A stretch of DNA of 64,000 nt from Aneurinibacillus tyrosinisolvens (GTDB lineage: Bacteria; Bacillota; Bacilli; Aneurinibacillales; Aneurinibacillaceae): assembly GCF_001015055.1 (NCBI RefSeq), contig NZ_BBWZ01000015.1, positions 1-64,000 of the forward strand. Reading direction: 5' to 3'. How positions within the stretch are numbered: the first letter of the stretch is position 1; every line of letters starts with the position of its first letter. Of the stretch, positions 40,889-49,588 are shown one piece after another. The notes below the pieces were generated by a model that saw only the letters and a list, made by a program, of their open reading frames with translations, made no database searches and had not been told where the DNA came from. The position numbers and the translations under genes were made by a program.

Positions 40889-41869
40889 ATGAAATCGCAT
40901 AGCGTAGAGACAGAGATTTTGTCGCTTCAAATTCCCACACCGTTCAACGTTGGACCGATTAACATTTTCTTAATTAAGGGCGAAATGTTAACGCTGGTTG
41001 ATACGGGACCGAAAACAATAGAAGCGCGTGAATTGCTGGACGCATTTTTAAAGAAAAACGGATTTTCCTGGAGTGATATCGGGCAGGTTTTTTTAACCCA
41101 TCAGCACGTGGATCATACCGGTCTTTTGGCGGAAGTCCACGAACGTTCCGGAGCTACGGTCATTGCACACCCCGATGCCGTGCCCTATATCGAGATGGAT
41201 GCGGGCTTTGTTGAATACCATGATGCTTTTTTTCTGCGGATTTACCAGGAGAACGGGGTTCCGGACGAGATGCTTGGGCATGTGATTAAGTTTCGCCAGA
41301 TGATGGAGAAGTTTGGAGAACCGGCACCTGTGCATGTCAGGGTAGAGGGAGGGGTGCCTCTTCAAGGTGTTGAAGAGTGGAAGACCGTGTTTACGCCTGG
41401 CCATACGCAAAACCACCTGGCGCTTTATCGTGAGCAGGATGGCTGGATGCTGTCCGGTGATTTCCTTATCAAGGAAATTTCTTCGAACGCTTTTCTTGAA
41501 CCGCCGGTATATCGTGAAATGCCAAGGGCACGTCCGCTTCTCGTCTATCGCGAAGCCATGGGAAGGGTAGCTAAAATGAATGTCACACGCATGTTTTCCG
41601 CACACGGTGAGGAGATAACGGAGCACAGAGAATTAATCGAGCACCGGCTAAGGCGTCATGGGGAGAGGGCGGACAAAATCCATCAGCTGCTTGAGGAAGG
41701 ACCTAAAACCGCGTTTGAGCTTTCCGTCAGTCTTTTCCCGAAAATATTTAGCAAAGAACTGCCGCTTACCTTCTCTGAAACGCTCGGGCATTTGGATTTA
41801 CTCGAAGCAGCGCAGCGCGTAGAAGTGGTTGAGCTGGGCGGTGTAAAAAAATATCGGAGAGTGGAATAG
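40889..41869 (+). CDS. Metallo-beta-lactamase fold hydrolase
   Basis: 326 residues. Metal-binding signature THQHVDHTG (HxHxDH), VFTPGHTQNH and DGWMLSGDFL, then a C-terminal helical extension (HRLRRHGERADKIHQLLEEGPKTAFELS) resembling the winged tail of YflN/LACTB2-like proteins. Substrate unknown. AGGAGG precedes ATG 40889. A FadR-like operator in front suggests a link to fatty-acid or acyl-CoA metabolism, perhaps as a thioesterase (inference). Confidence 0.87.
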   Translation: MKSHSVETEILSLQIPTPFNVGPINIFLIKGEMLTLVDTGPKTIEARELLDAFLKKNGFSWSDIGQVFLTHQHVDHTGLLAEVHERSGATVIAHPDAVPYIEMDAGFVEYHDAFFLRIYQENGVPDEMLGHVIKFRQMMEKFGEPAPVHVRVEGGVPLQGVEEWKTVFTPGHTQNHLALYREQDGWMLSGDFLIKEISSNAFLEPPVYREMPRARPLLVYREAMGRVAKMNVTRMFSAHGEEITEHRELIEHRLRRHGERADKIHQLLEEGPKTAFELSVSLFPKIFSKELPLTFSETLGHLDLLEAAQRVEVVELGGVKKYRRVE

Positions 41870-41897
41870 GAAACGAATTCCCTGCATTTTTACAATG

Positions 41898-41926
41898 AAG
41901 CTTCCAATAATGGAGGCTTTTTCTTT
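41898..41926 (+). terminator. Terminator of the metallo-hydrolase gene
   Basis: AAGCTTCC pairs with GGAGGCTT around AATAAT with one G-U, followed by TTTTCTTTTT. Confidence 0.85.
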
Positions 41927-41982
41927 TTATTAATGATATAATGATTCGTATGTGAAGCTATATGAGTAGAGGAGGCCGTTAT

Positions 41983-42642
41983 TTGAAGCGGATCATTTTT
42001 TCTGTCCTCTTCCTGGTCGTAATTATTTATTTTGTGATGCAAACAGAGTTTGGTCATTTGTTGCGTACAGGGAATATTCAACAGGTTGCAGAGTATATCC
42101 AATCCTATGGTTGGGTTGCTTTTCTTATAGCTATACTGGCAGTAATGCTGCAGACGTTCTTTCCGGTTGTGCCTTTTGTTTTACTGGCGGGTGCGAACGT
42201 TATCGCGTTCGGACTCGGGCTCGGTTTTGCAGTCAGCTGGACGGGAGCGGTTTTTGCCGCGATTGCAAACTTCTTTCTAGCTCGCTATGCGGCACGGGAA
42301 TGGGCGGAAAGGAAAATGGGCCACCATTCTTTTGTGAAGAATTTAAATCGCCATGCGGAGACGAGAGGATTCGTCGTTATCCTGCTGGCCCGCTGGATTC
42401 CGATTTTACCTTCCAGCGCGGTAAATACGGCTGCCGGTATATCAAAAATACCCTTTCGAGCGTTTTTATTTGCCACATTAATCGGAAAAGTCCCCGCTGT
42501 TTTTTTTGAGTCGCTGCTCGGCCATTATTTGATTAATTGGGAGCATCATAAAGGAAAACTTGTTCTTATTTTAATTGGATTAATCTTGTTCATGCTCGGG
42601 TTAAACTACTTAAAGAAGAAGAAATCCACCTTGCTTTCGTAG
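41983..42642 (+). CDS. TVP38/TMEM64 (DedA-like) membrane protein
   Basis: 219 residues, about five to six helices, with the VTT-domain signature: YGWVAFLIAILAVMLQTFFPVVPFVLLAGANVIAFG, then LARWIPILPSSAVNTAAGISKIPFRAF. These proteins act in membrane lipid handling; some carry undecaprenyl phosphate. TTG 41983 is chosen since GGAGG lies seven bases before it; the ATG at 41962 would place the site inside the gene. The TetR gene follows after 39 bases. Confidence 0.87.
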   Translation: MKRIIFSVLFLVVIIYFVMQTEFGHLLRTGNIQQVAEYIQSYGWVAFLIAILAVMLQTFFPVVPFVLLAGANVIAFGLGLGFAVSWTGAVFAAIANFFLARYAAREWAERKMGHHSFVKNLNRHAETRGFVVILLARWIPILPSSAVNTAAGISKIPFRAFLFATLIGKVPAVFFESLLGHYLINWEHHKGKLVLILIGLILFMLGLNYLKKKKSTLLS

Positions 42643-42681
42643 GAAGCAAGGTTTTTATACTTCCAGTGGGGGGAGAGGCAT

Positions 42682-43317
42682 TTGAAGCGTTCGCCGAAGT
42701 TCACGAAGGAAAAAATTGTCCAGGCTGCGATTCGGCTGTTTGATTCGCAAGGGTTTGACGGAACAACCGTGCGGCAAATCGCCAGTGAAGCAGAGGTGAA
42801 TCTTGCGCTCATTTCTTACCATTTTCAAAGTAAGAAGGGGTTACTGGAATATGTAATGATAAACTACTATGAAGGGCTTTTCGGGCGGCTGGATGAATGC
42901 CGATACCGGAGCGACTGGGATTCCCTCCATGTTCTGCTTCGCAATATGCTGGAAGAGTGGGTTCGTTTCCAATGTGAACATTATCAGGTGACACGTTTAA
43001 TTCAGCGTGAATTGTCCGTAGAGTCCATGCTGGGCAGAGAAATTATGAGCACCTATATTGCCAGGCTTAGGCATTATTTCACGGCCATTCTCGAGGAAGG
43101 TGTGCTGGAGGGAGAATTCCCTGCTCTGGATGTCGATGGAATTGTGATTCATATTTTATCGATCATGAGCTTTCCTTACGCTTACCCACAGATTATTAGA
43201 GAAGTATTCCACGCTGAGCCGCTTGAAGAGCAGTTCGTTCAGAAAATGGTCAATTATGTATGCGACTTTTTACAACATATGATGACACCGATTGACACTG
43301 CACGGCAGGTTTTTTAG
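42682..43317 (+). CDS. TetR-family regulator at the refZ position
   Basis: 211 residues. TetR HTH (TKEKIVQAAIRLFDSQGFDGTTVRQIASEAEVNLALISYHF) and a CsdA/RefZ-like C-terminal ligand domain. In B. subtilis refZ (yttP), which controls FtsZ at sporulation, lies beside ezrA; here an EzrA-like gene follows. I infer RefZ from sequence type and neighbour, not proven. TTG start after GGGGGGAGAG. A strong terminator follows. Confidence 0.78.
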   Translation: MKRSPKFTKEKIVQAAIRLFDSQGFDGTTVRQIASEAEVNLALISYHFQSKKGLLEYVMINYYEGLFGRLDECRYRSDWDSLHVLLRNMLEEWVRFQCEHYQVTRLIQRELSVESMLGREIMSTYIARLRHYFTAILEEGVLEGEFPALDVDGIVIHILSIMSFPYAYPQIIREVFHAEPLEEQFVQKMVNYVCDFLQHMMTPIDTARQVF

Positions 43318-43320
43318 AGA

Positions 43321-43350
43321 AAAGTTCCTGATCAAGCAGGAACTTTTTTA
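43321..43350 (+). terminator. Terminator of the TetR gene
   Basis: AAAGTTCCTG pairs perfectly with CAGGAACTTT around ATCAAG, followed by TTTTA. Confidence 0.93.
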
Positions 43351-43355
43351 GTGTA

Positions 43356-43377
43356 TACCTAATTAATAAGATAGGTA
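43356..43377. promoter_or_regulatory. Palindrome between the TetR gene and the EzrA-like gene
   Basis: TACCTA and TAGGTA are separated by ten A/T-rich bases. TetR-family proteins often bind such palindromes near their own gene, so it may be the operator of the upstream regulator. Confidence 0.4.
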
Positions 43378-43410
43378 GGTTTATTTCTTTCTTAAAGGAG
43401 CAACTGCGTG

Positions 43411-45645
43411 ATGAGATGTACGATAGGGCGAGCGTTTCGTTTTCTACTGGTTTTCACCTTACTCATAGTATTCTATCCTGGTACTTCTACGATATGGGCT
43501 GCTGAGTTCCCCGCTTCTCTTGATGCGCCGGTTATTGATCAAGACAATGCGATCAGCGGTGATCAAGAGAGGGAAGTGGGCAAGGCTATAGCAAAAATGC
43601 CGCAAACGTATCGGCTTGTTGTAATTAAGAGTCCGAAGCCGCTCAGCCTGGACGGTTATGCAAAGGCCTTTTCCGAGAAGCTTGCTGTTTCAGATAAAAT
43701 GATGGTGATTATTCTTTCCATAGAAGAAAAAAGAATGGTTGTCATCAGCGGCTCCTATTTCTCGCAAAATGGAATTACACCGGATGTTATTAAAAGAAAA
43801 ATAGAAAACTATTTTGATCCTTACATAGTGGGAGGAACGATGCCGAAGGGCGTGTCCTCATTTATACAGTCGATAAACGAAGAGCTAAAGAGCTATAGCC
43901 AGAAGAAATCCAGTGGGCAAATCGAGCAGGTTGTTACTGCAGGTGCACCGGCTCAGGCAGGTCAAGAGGTGCAGTCCTGGCCCATGTGGCTGGTTGCAAT
44001 CGGGGTCGTTTTCGCTGCACTGTTCATCGCTCTCTTTGTTGCTTACTCAAGAAAAAAGCAGACCTTCAAGGAAGTGGATGAAGTAGATGAATGGCGAATG
44101 AAAGTAGCCGAGCAGTTGAACGCCTTTGAGATGGACCCGGCGTGGAAGAAGGAACCCGGCAGAGTAAAGGAAAAATACCTGGCGATTCTTACTTCCCTGG
44201 ATGATTTGAAAAAGGATGCTGTCACAGATATTGAACTCATTTTAGTCGATGCGGAAGAGATGATCGCAAAGTTTCACTTTAAAAAAGGCCGAGAAATTAT
44301 ACAGGAAGCGAAAAACAAGCTTTTCCGTATTGAGGAAGAAAATCGAAGCCTGCATACAAAACTGGACAAACTGAAAGAAACGCTCAATGATGCTGCATCT
44401 TTTAAGGAAGAATCGGAGCAGCTAAGGCAGAAAACGGAACGCAGGCTGGATGAACTGCGCATCCAATACGGAACTTCCTTCCATACGCTCAAGGAATGCC
44501 TGAATCAATTTGAACGGGATACCCAATCGATGAAACAGGCGGAGGAGCAAGGAGAATTTGAAGAAGTAAAGGAACGGGTACAGCTGATCTGTGAAAGGCA
44601 AAAGGCATTAATGGAAGTTCTGCAAAAGGTCCCGCTTGTCCGCCAAACGATCGAAAAAGATTTGGATCAGGAAATCCGGCAGCTTGATGAGGATTGCAAA
44701 GAAATGCTTGCGCAAGGATATGCCTTCGGGGACGAGCCATTCACAGCACGAGTGATGCAAATCCGCGGCAAAGCAGAAGCGCTTCCGATTTTATTTGAGG
44801 AAGGAAAAATCCTGGAAGCAGAAGAGCATATTATGAAAGTGCGTGAGGAGATTGAATCCGTTTATCAAACAATGGAAGAAATCGTGACCAGCCGCCAGCA
44901 ATACCGTCAATATATAAACGAACTTCCATACCATGTGGCAACGCTGCGGCAGGATCAGCGATACCTCATGGATGAATTGAACGATCTGGCAGAAAGATAC
45001 CAGGTAGAAGACGGGGAAGCATTTCATTACTTCCAGCAAATACCTGAAGTTGTTGCCGAAGTGGAGAACGCACTGGAACAGGCCGCAGGAGCTAAAGAAA
45101 CGGGAAGATACGAGCACCACAGCGAAACGCTTGGCCAGGCAGCTGAGCGGGTGTTTGCTATGATGGAGCGCCGCGAACTCGTCATGAATGAACTAAAGGA
45201 ATTCCGTAAAGGCGAAACGATAGCCCGGGAAGAGCTGCAGGGACTGCGTTCGGATGTCAGCAGAGTGGAGCAGCAGTTAAAGAGGCTGCACCTTCCCGGC
45301 ATTCCCGAAAGTGTAAAAAATAGCATACAAGTTTCAAGGCAAGCCGTGTATGAGGTGGAAGCGGCGCTGCAGGAAATCCCGCTAAACATGCAGAAAGTGG
45401 ACCACTTCTTAAAAGAGGCGAAGGAAAGGGTCATCGGCATGCTGGATCATGCGGCCGACATGGTGCGTGACAGCCAGGAGGCAGAGCAAAAAATCCAGCG
45501 TCTGAACCGCTTCCGCCGTTATGACAAGGAATTGGCCGCAGTGTTAACGAAAGCGGAACAGGCGTTTCGAAACGCGGACTATGAAGAAGCAAACAGCATC
45601 GCTGACCAGGCTGTTGAAATGGCCGAAGAAAAATTTGAAGTTTAG
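43411..45645 (+). CDS. EzrA-like protein with an N-terminal extracytoplasmic TPM-like domain
   Basis: 744 residues. Signal peptide (RFLLVFTLLIVFYPGTSTIW, cleavage near WAAEF); a TPM/YgcG-like outside domain (about 35-165: APVIDQDNAISGDQEREV, IEEKRMVVISG); TM helix (about 193-214); then a long cytoplasmic coiled coil. The coiled coil resembles EzrA: DAEEMIAKFHFKKGREIIQEAKNKLFRIEEE near its start and, at the end, NRFRRYDKELAAVLTKAEQAF plus RNADYEEANSIADQAVE, the region of EzrA's QR patch. Normal EzrA has only a very short N-terminus before its helix. Place next to a RefZ-like gene matches ezrA. Expected role: negative control of FtsZ ring assembly, here with an added outside module. GTG 43408 or ATG 43411. 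Confidence 0.82.
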   Translation: MRCTIGRAFRFLLVFTLLIVFYPGTSTIWAAEFPASLDAPVIDQDNAISGDQEREVGKAIAKMPQTYRLVVIKSPKPLSLDGYAKAFSEKLAVSDKMMVIILSIEEKRMVVISGSYFSQNGITPDVIKRKIENYFDPYIVGGTMPKGVSSFIQSINEELKSYSQKKSSGQIEQVVTAGAPAQAGQEVQSWPMWLVAIGVVFAALFIALFVAYSRKKQTFKEVDEVDEWRMKVAEQLNAFEMDPAWKKEPGRVKEKYLAILTSLDDLKKDAVTDIELILVDAEEMIAKFHFKKGREIIQEAKNKLFRIEEENRSLHTKLDKLKETLNDAASFKEESEQLRQKTERRLDELRIQYGTSFHTLKECLNQFERDTQSMKQAEEQGEFEEVKERVQLICERQKALMEVLQKVPLVRQTIEKDLDQEIRQLDEDCKEMLAQGYAFGDEPFTARVMQIRGKAEALPILFEEGKILEAEEHIMKVREEIESVYQTMEEIVTSRQQYRQYINELPYHVATLRQDQRYLMDELNDLAERYQVEDGEAFHYFQQIPEVVAEVENALEQAAGAKETGRYEHHSETLGQAAERVFAMMERRELVMNELKEFRKGETIAREELQGLRSDVSRVEQQLKRLHLPGIPESVKNSIQVSRQAVYEVEAALQEIPLNMQKVDHFLKEAKERVIGMLDHAADMVRDSQEAEQKIQRLNRFRRYDKELAAVLTKAEQAFRNADYEEANSIADQAVEMAEEKFEV

Positions 45646-45656
45646 AAGCAAGCCCA

Positions 45657-45690
45657 AAAAAGAGCTGAAACAAAAGGCTCTTTTTCTTTT
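45657..45690 (+). terminator. Terminator of the EzrA-like gene
   Basis: AAAAAGAGC pairs with GCTCTTTTT around an 11-base loop, followed by CTTTT. Confidence 0.85.
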
Positions 45691-45702
45691 GAGCAAAAAA
45701 AG

Positions 45703-45858
45703 GGACGCATCAATCGATGCGTCCAATTAGGGAGTAGAGGTGTGAGAGTCAGTTGCAATTTCAAGGGGGAGTAGGTTCACTATTATACTTCCCCACCTTT
45801 CGCCTCTCTAAACAAAAAAACCCAAAAAAGCAAAAAAAATTTTAAAAAAGTTTTTGGG
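45703..45858. other. Intergenic region with three further hairpins
   Basis: After the EzrA-like terminator: GGACGCATC/GATGCGTCC around AATC (45703-45724), GGGGGAGTA/TACTTCCCC (45765-45794) and CCCAAAAA/TTTTTGGG (45821-45858) around an A/T run. There is no open frame of note. A minus-strand TATAAT (45782-45787) lies inside the second. Function unknown. Confidence 0.6.
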
Positions 45859-45864
45859 CAAGAA

Positions 45865-45898
45865 AAGCCCCCTGCCTGGTAAATAAAGCAGGGGGCTT
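45865..45898 (-). terminator. Terminator of the actP operon
   Basis: AAGCCCCCTGC pairs perfectly with GCAGGGGGCTT; on the minus strand it is followed by TTCTTG. Confidence 0.88.
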
Positions 45899-45903
45899 GC
45901 TTG

Positions 45904-47442
45904 TTATGCGGATTCACGTATACCGGTGTTCGCTTTCACGAGCACCTCGTCGTATTTCGCAGGATCCTCTTTGCGTCCGGAAATGACCGTTCCGAGGTAG
46001 GCCGCAAGAAACCCGGCTGGAATCGAAATGAGCGCCGGATTTGTCAGGCTAATTAACGGAGTTCCAACAAAGATCGCTTTTCCTGCCGTTGGATCGAACA
46101 CGTTCGGGCTGACAACTACGAGAACGAGTGCGGTTAGAAGGCCGACGATCATTCCGGTTACAGCGCCGGCGGTGTTGAATTTCTTCCAGTAGATTGTGAA
46201 AATGATAACGGGAAGATTTGCGCTGGCAGCGACGCAGAATGCAAGTGAAACAAGGAAGGCAACGTTCATTTTCTGGGCAAAAAGCGCCAGGATAACGGAG
46301 ATAATCGCAACACCAATGGAAGCGTAACGGGCGGCAACCATTTGCTCTTTTTCCGTTGCTTTCCCTTTACGCAGGATATGGCTGTAGAAATCATGCGCAA
46401 AAGCGGAAGCGGCTGCCAGAACAAGTCCGGCTACTACGGCGAGGATGGTTGCAAAGGCAACCGCGGCAACAAATGCCATGAGCAGCGGACCGCCCAGCTT
46501 TCCAGCCAGTAAAGGTGCTGCCATGTTTCCTGCCTTGTTTGCTTCTATGATGGCATCATTTCCGACGAATGCGGCGGCACCGAATCCGAGGAAAACAGTC
46601 ATGACATAGAAAGCTCCGATTAGCCATGTTGCATACACGACTGACTTACGCGCGGTCGGTGCGTCCTTTACCGTAAAGAAACGGATAAGAATATGCGGCA
46701 GTCCGGCAGTACCAAGCACGAGCGCCATATTCATTGAAATGTTGTCGAGTCCGTTCTTGTACTTGACCCCGGGATCCAGATATTTAAGACCGAGCGGGGT
46801 TGCTGTTTTCATGTGCTCGAACATTTCTGTAATGCTAAAGTGGAATTTGGCAAATACCATAACAGAAATGAGGAACGTCCCGAACATGAGCAGTACAGCT
46901 TTAACGATCTGTACCCAGCTTGTCGCCGTCATTCCGCCAAAGATTACATATACCGTCATCAAGGTTCCTACGATGAGAACGGAGGTAGTATATTCAAGCC
47001 CCAGAAGAAGTTTAATAAGTGCACCTGCCCCTACTAGTTGGGCAATCATGTAAAAGATAGAAATGGTAATTGTGTTAAGCGCTGCTACTCCGCGGACCTT
47101 GCTATCATTAAAGCGGGCAGCGATCATATCAGCCATTGTGAACTTTCCAAGGTTACGAAGGGGCTCCGCAACGATATAGAGAACAACGAGATAGGCTACC
47201 AGGTATCCAAGGCTGTAGAAGAAACCGTCAAACCCAGTCAGGGCAATCGCTCCTGCGATACCGAGGAAGGAAGCGGCGGACATGTAATCGCCTGCAATAG
47301 CTAGTCCATTCTGCCAGCCTGTCAGGCCGCCGCCTGCGGTATAAAATTCGCTGGTCGTATTCGTTTTTTTTGAAGCAACGTACGTAATCACAAGCGTTGC
47401 GGCAACAATGGCAATAAAGAATAAAAAGGCGGTTGTATTCAT
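45904..47442 (-). CDS. actP: Cation/acetate symporter ActP (SSS family)
   Basis: 512 residues, about 13 TM helices. Sodium:solute symporter features: TSEFYTAGGGLTGWQNGLAIAGDYMSAASFLG, GGMTATSWVQIVKAVLLM and AASAFAHDFYSHILRKG. It matches ActP of E. coli and YwcA of B. subtilis and should import acetate. The start overlaps the stop of the DUF485 gene by four bases. Together with acsA it supports growth on acetate. Confidence 0.93.
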   Translation of the reverse strand: MNTTAFLFFIAIVAATLVITYVASKKTNTTSEFYTAGGGLTGWQNGLAIAGDYMSAASFLGIAGAIALTGFDGFFYSLGYLVAYLVVLYIVAEPLRNLGKFTMADMIAARFNDSKVRGVAALNTITISIFYMIAQLVGAGALIKLLLGLEYTTSVLIVGTLMTVYVIFGGMTATSWVQIVKAVLLMFGTFLISVMVFAKFHFSITEMFEHMKTATPLGLKYLDPGVKYKNGLDNISMNMALVLGTAGLPHILIRFFTVKDAPTARKSVVYATWLIGAFYVMTVFLGFGAAAFVGNDAIIEANKAGNMAAPLLAGKLGGPLLMAFVAAVAFATILAVVAGLVLAAASAFAHDFYSHILRKGKATEKEQMVAARYASIGVAIISVILALFAQKMNVAFLVSLAFCVAASANLPVIIFTIYWKKFNTAGAVTGMIVGLLTALVLVVVSPNVFDPTAGKAIFVGTPLISLTNPALISIPAGFLAAYLGTVISGRKEDPAKYDEVLVKANTGIRESA

Positions 47443-47801
47443 GATTGATTTCCTCCCTTTGCGTTTTCTTCGACGATTTCTTCGGCAAGTTTATCAAAGG
47501 AGGAAGCTTTTCTTGAATAAATCGTGCACAGCGTCCATGTCATAATGAATTGGGCAAATGCAAAAATCCAGGCCCATGTAATCGCCCCGATGGCAGGCGT
47601 ATTCAGTACTTTACTATAAGATGTCATAACCGGAAGCGTAAAATAAAAGATAAAGAAAAATATACTCATCGGAACGATAAAACTTTTTTTGGCCGCAAGA
47701 AGCGATTTGAACTTTTCGCTTTGAGCGATAGCTGTGTAGTCAATCCCGGTAGAACGTGTTCTCCCCGATTTAGTAGTATTGCTTTTTGCAAGATTCGACA
47801 T
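47439..47801 (-). CDS. DUF485 membrane protein, ActP partner
   Basis: 120 residues, two TM helices (FIVPMSIFFFIFYFTLPVMTS and AITWAWIFAFAQFIMTWTLC), the DUF485 family (E. coli YjcH, B. subtilis YwcB), nearly always encoded before actP. Its exact role is unknown; it may be a small subunit of the carrier. ATG 47801 follows GGAG. First gene of the operon behind a cre site. Confidence 0.9.
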   Translation of the reverse strand: MSNLAKSNTTKSGRTRSTGIDYTAIAQSEKFKSLLAAKKSFIVPMSIFFFIFYFTLPVMTSYSKVLNTPAIGAITWAWIFAFAQFIMTWTLCTIYSRKASSFDKLAEEIVEENAKGGNQS

Positions 47802-47878
47802 CAAGTCACACTCCATTCTTTTGTTTTTTCTCTCTTTCTTTCTTAAATAGTGTGAATCTCTCTTTTCACCCCCTGTTT

Positions 47879-47892
47879 TTAAAGCGTTTTCA
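47879..47892 (-). promoter_or_regulatory. cre site of the actP operon
   Basis: Minus strand TGAAAACGCTTTAA matches TGAAANCGNTTTCA at all but one position. It lies about 78 bases before the DUF485 start codon, downstream of a possible -10, so CcpA would repress acetate uptake in the presence of glucose. Confidence 0.7.
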
Positions 47893-48053
47893 ATTAAATT
47901 GGGTATAAAACAGTGGATATTTAGTACCCTATCATAATATTAAAATATTTGGAAACATTTGAAAACACTTTTTTTTCGACTGTGGTCGACAAAAAAAACG
48001 ATACTCGGCTAGTAAGCGCCTGTATCGTTTCGAAGGATGCGTTTCTAGAGAAG

Positions 48054-49581
48054 CTAGATTCGAATACCGCGAACCTGAAACTGCCGCATTAATTTTTGCT
48101 GCAGCCATTTCGCTGTATTTAACGCTTTTTTCAGCCTGATCTGTTCCTCTTTGGATAGTCCGGGAACATGCAGATCATTGGAGAGAGGAAGGCTCTGTTT
48201 ATATTGATTCATATTTTCGCGAATTCTAAAATAGAGCAGGGTATTGAAAGAATCCAGAACTTCTTCCTCTTCTTCTTTTGTAAACACCTGGTGCATGGTG
48301 AGCTGGTGCAGGCGTTCGATCGTTGAGACGGCTTCCAGCCCCTCAAAAATAGCGAGAAGCCTCATTGTGTTAACGAAATGAACAAGGGCGCCGCCTTTAA
48401 TATCAATTCCGTCACCGACTTTTTTATCGTAGACAATGCGGCCGAACATTCCAAGCGGAACAGAGGACATGGCATCATCTTCCGCAAGCAGGTTATAAAT
48501 GAACGGAAACTCCTTTTTTTTAGTTAAAAAGTACTGGCGCAGTTCCTGTGCTAATTCCATCCGCCCATATACCGGGCGGAAGTCGAGGAAAATCGTAAAC
48601 ATACGAATCTCTTCACCCTGCATGTGGGAGAACCAGGCATTCATCATCCGTTTCCAATCCGATAGCGACTTGCGCCATTTAGGGTTTGTAGCCATTACGT
48701 CTCCCTTGCAGCGGGGAAATCCGCATTGTTCGAGCCCGGAAACAATTTTTTCAGCCAGCACGGCAAAATAGCGATCGGCCTGCCTGTGCTGCTCTTCATC
48801 ATCGATATGAGGATAAATAATCCCGTTATCCTGATCCGTGCTTAGCGTCTGCTCTTTACGGCCTTCGCTTCCCATCGTAATCCAGCAGTAGTCGGTAGGG
48901 GGGGCGCCGTACTCATTCTTTACCATGGACTGCTCGGAGAGTTCTATAATTCTGCGCAGTATACGATCGTTAAACTCTGTTGTGAGCGAGCATATTTCAT
49001 GGGGAGTTGCACCTTCATTCAGCATCCGCTCGATGAAGCTTGCGACACTTTTATGCTGCAGGGCTAAACGTTCTATGTTGTCCGCGTCATCAATTTCCTT
49101 GACCATTTCCAGAACGAGATTGCCGCGAAAGTCGGTAAGCTTTCTCAGCGTAACCATTCCATTCATTTTTCCGTTTGCGAGGACGGGAAGGTGCTTTATG
49201 TTATGTTTCATCATCGTGAGCATTGCTTCATAAAGATAAGGCGTCTTCCCGTATGGTGATAACCTGCCTGCTCATAATGTCTGAGACAGACAAAAGCGGG
49301 ATTTTGTTATAAGAAGGAATAAGCTTCATTAAATCGCGTTCTGTGATGATTCCTTCTGCTTGCCCGTCCTCCATAACAAGCAGCGAGCTGATTTGTTTTT
49401 CCATCATCAATTGTGCAGCAGGGATAATACCCGTGCCGGGTGGAACAGAGAGCACGGGGCTGTCCATAAGTTCGCCTACCTTTTTGCGGTACGGGTATGT
49501 CTCAAAGCCATGGGAGTCAGATGAAGACTCCAGTGCCAATAACACATTGCTTTGCAGCGTTTCTTTTACTCTCTCCTTCAT
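48054..49581 (-). pseudogene. CBS-pair / DUF294 nucleotidyltransferase-like gene, split by a frameshift
   Basis: Two frames together give one known protein type. Frame one (49581-49228, 117 aa) has a CBS domain and the start of a second, ending VITIREDALSL then stop. Frame two continues with YEAMLTMMKHNIKHLPVLANGKMNGMV, the rest of that CBS domain, then the DUF294 nucleotidyltransferase region (WITMGSEGRKEQTLSTDQDNGIIY, with the G-S and D-x-D of the fold) and DUF294_C. Removing one T near 49231-49240 joins them into about 508 residues. Such proteins are often next to actP. Either real inactivation or a sequence error; if real, frame two may still be made from an internal start. Confidence 0.85.
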
Positions 49582-49588
49582 CGCTTCC

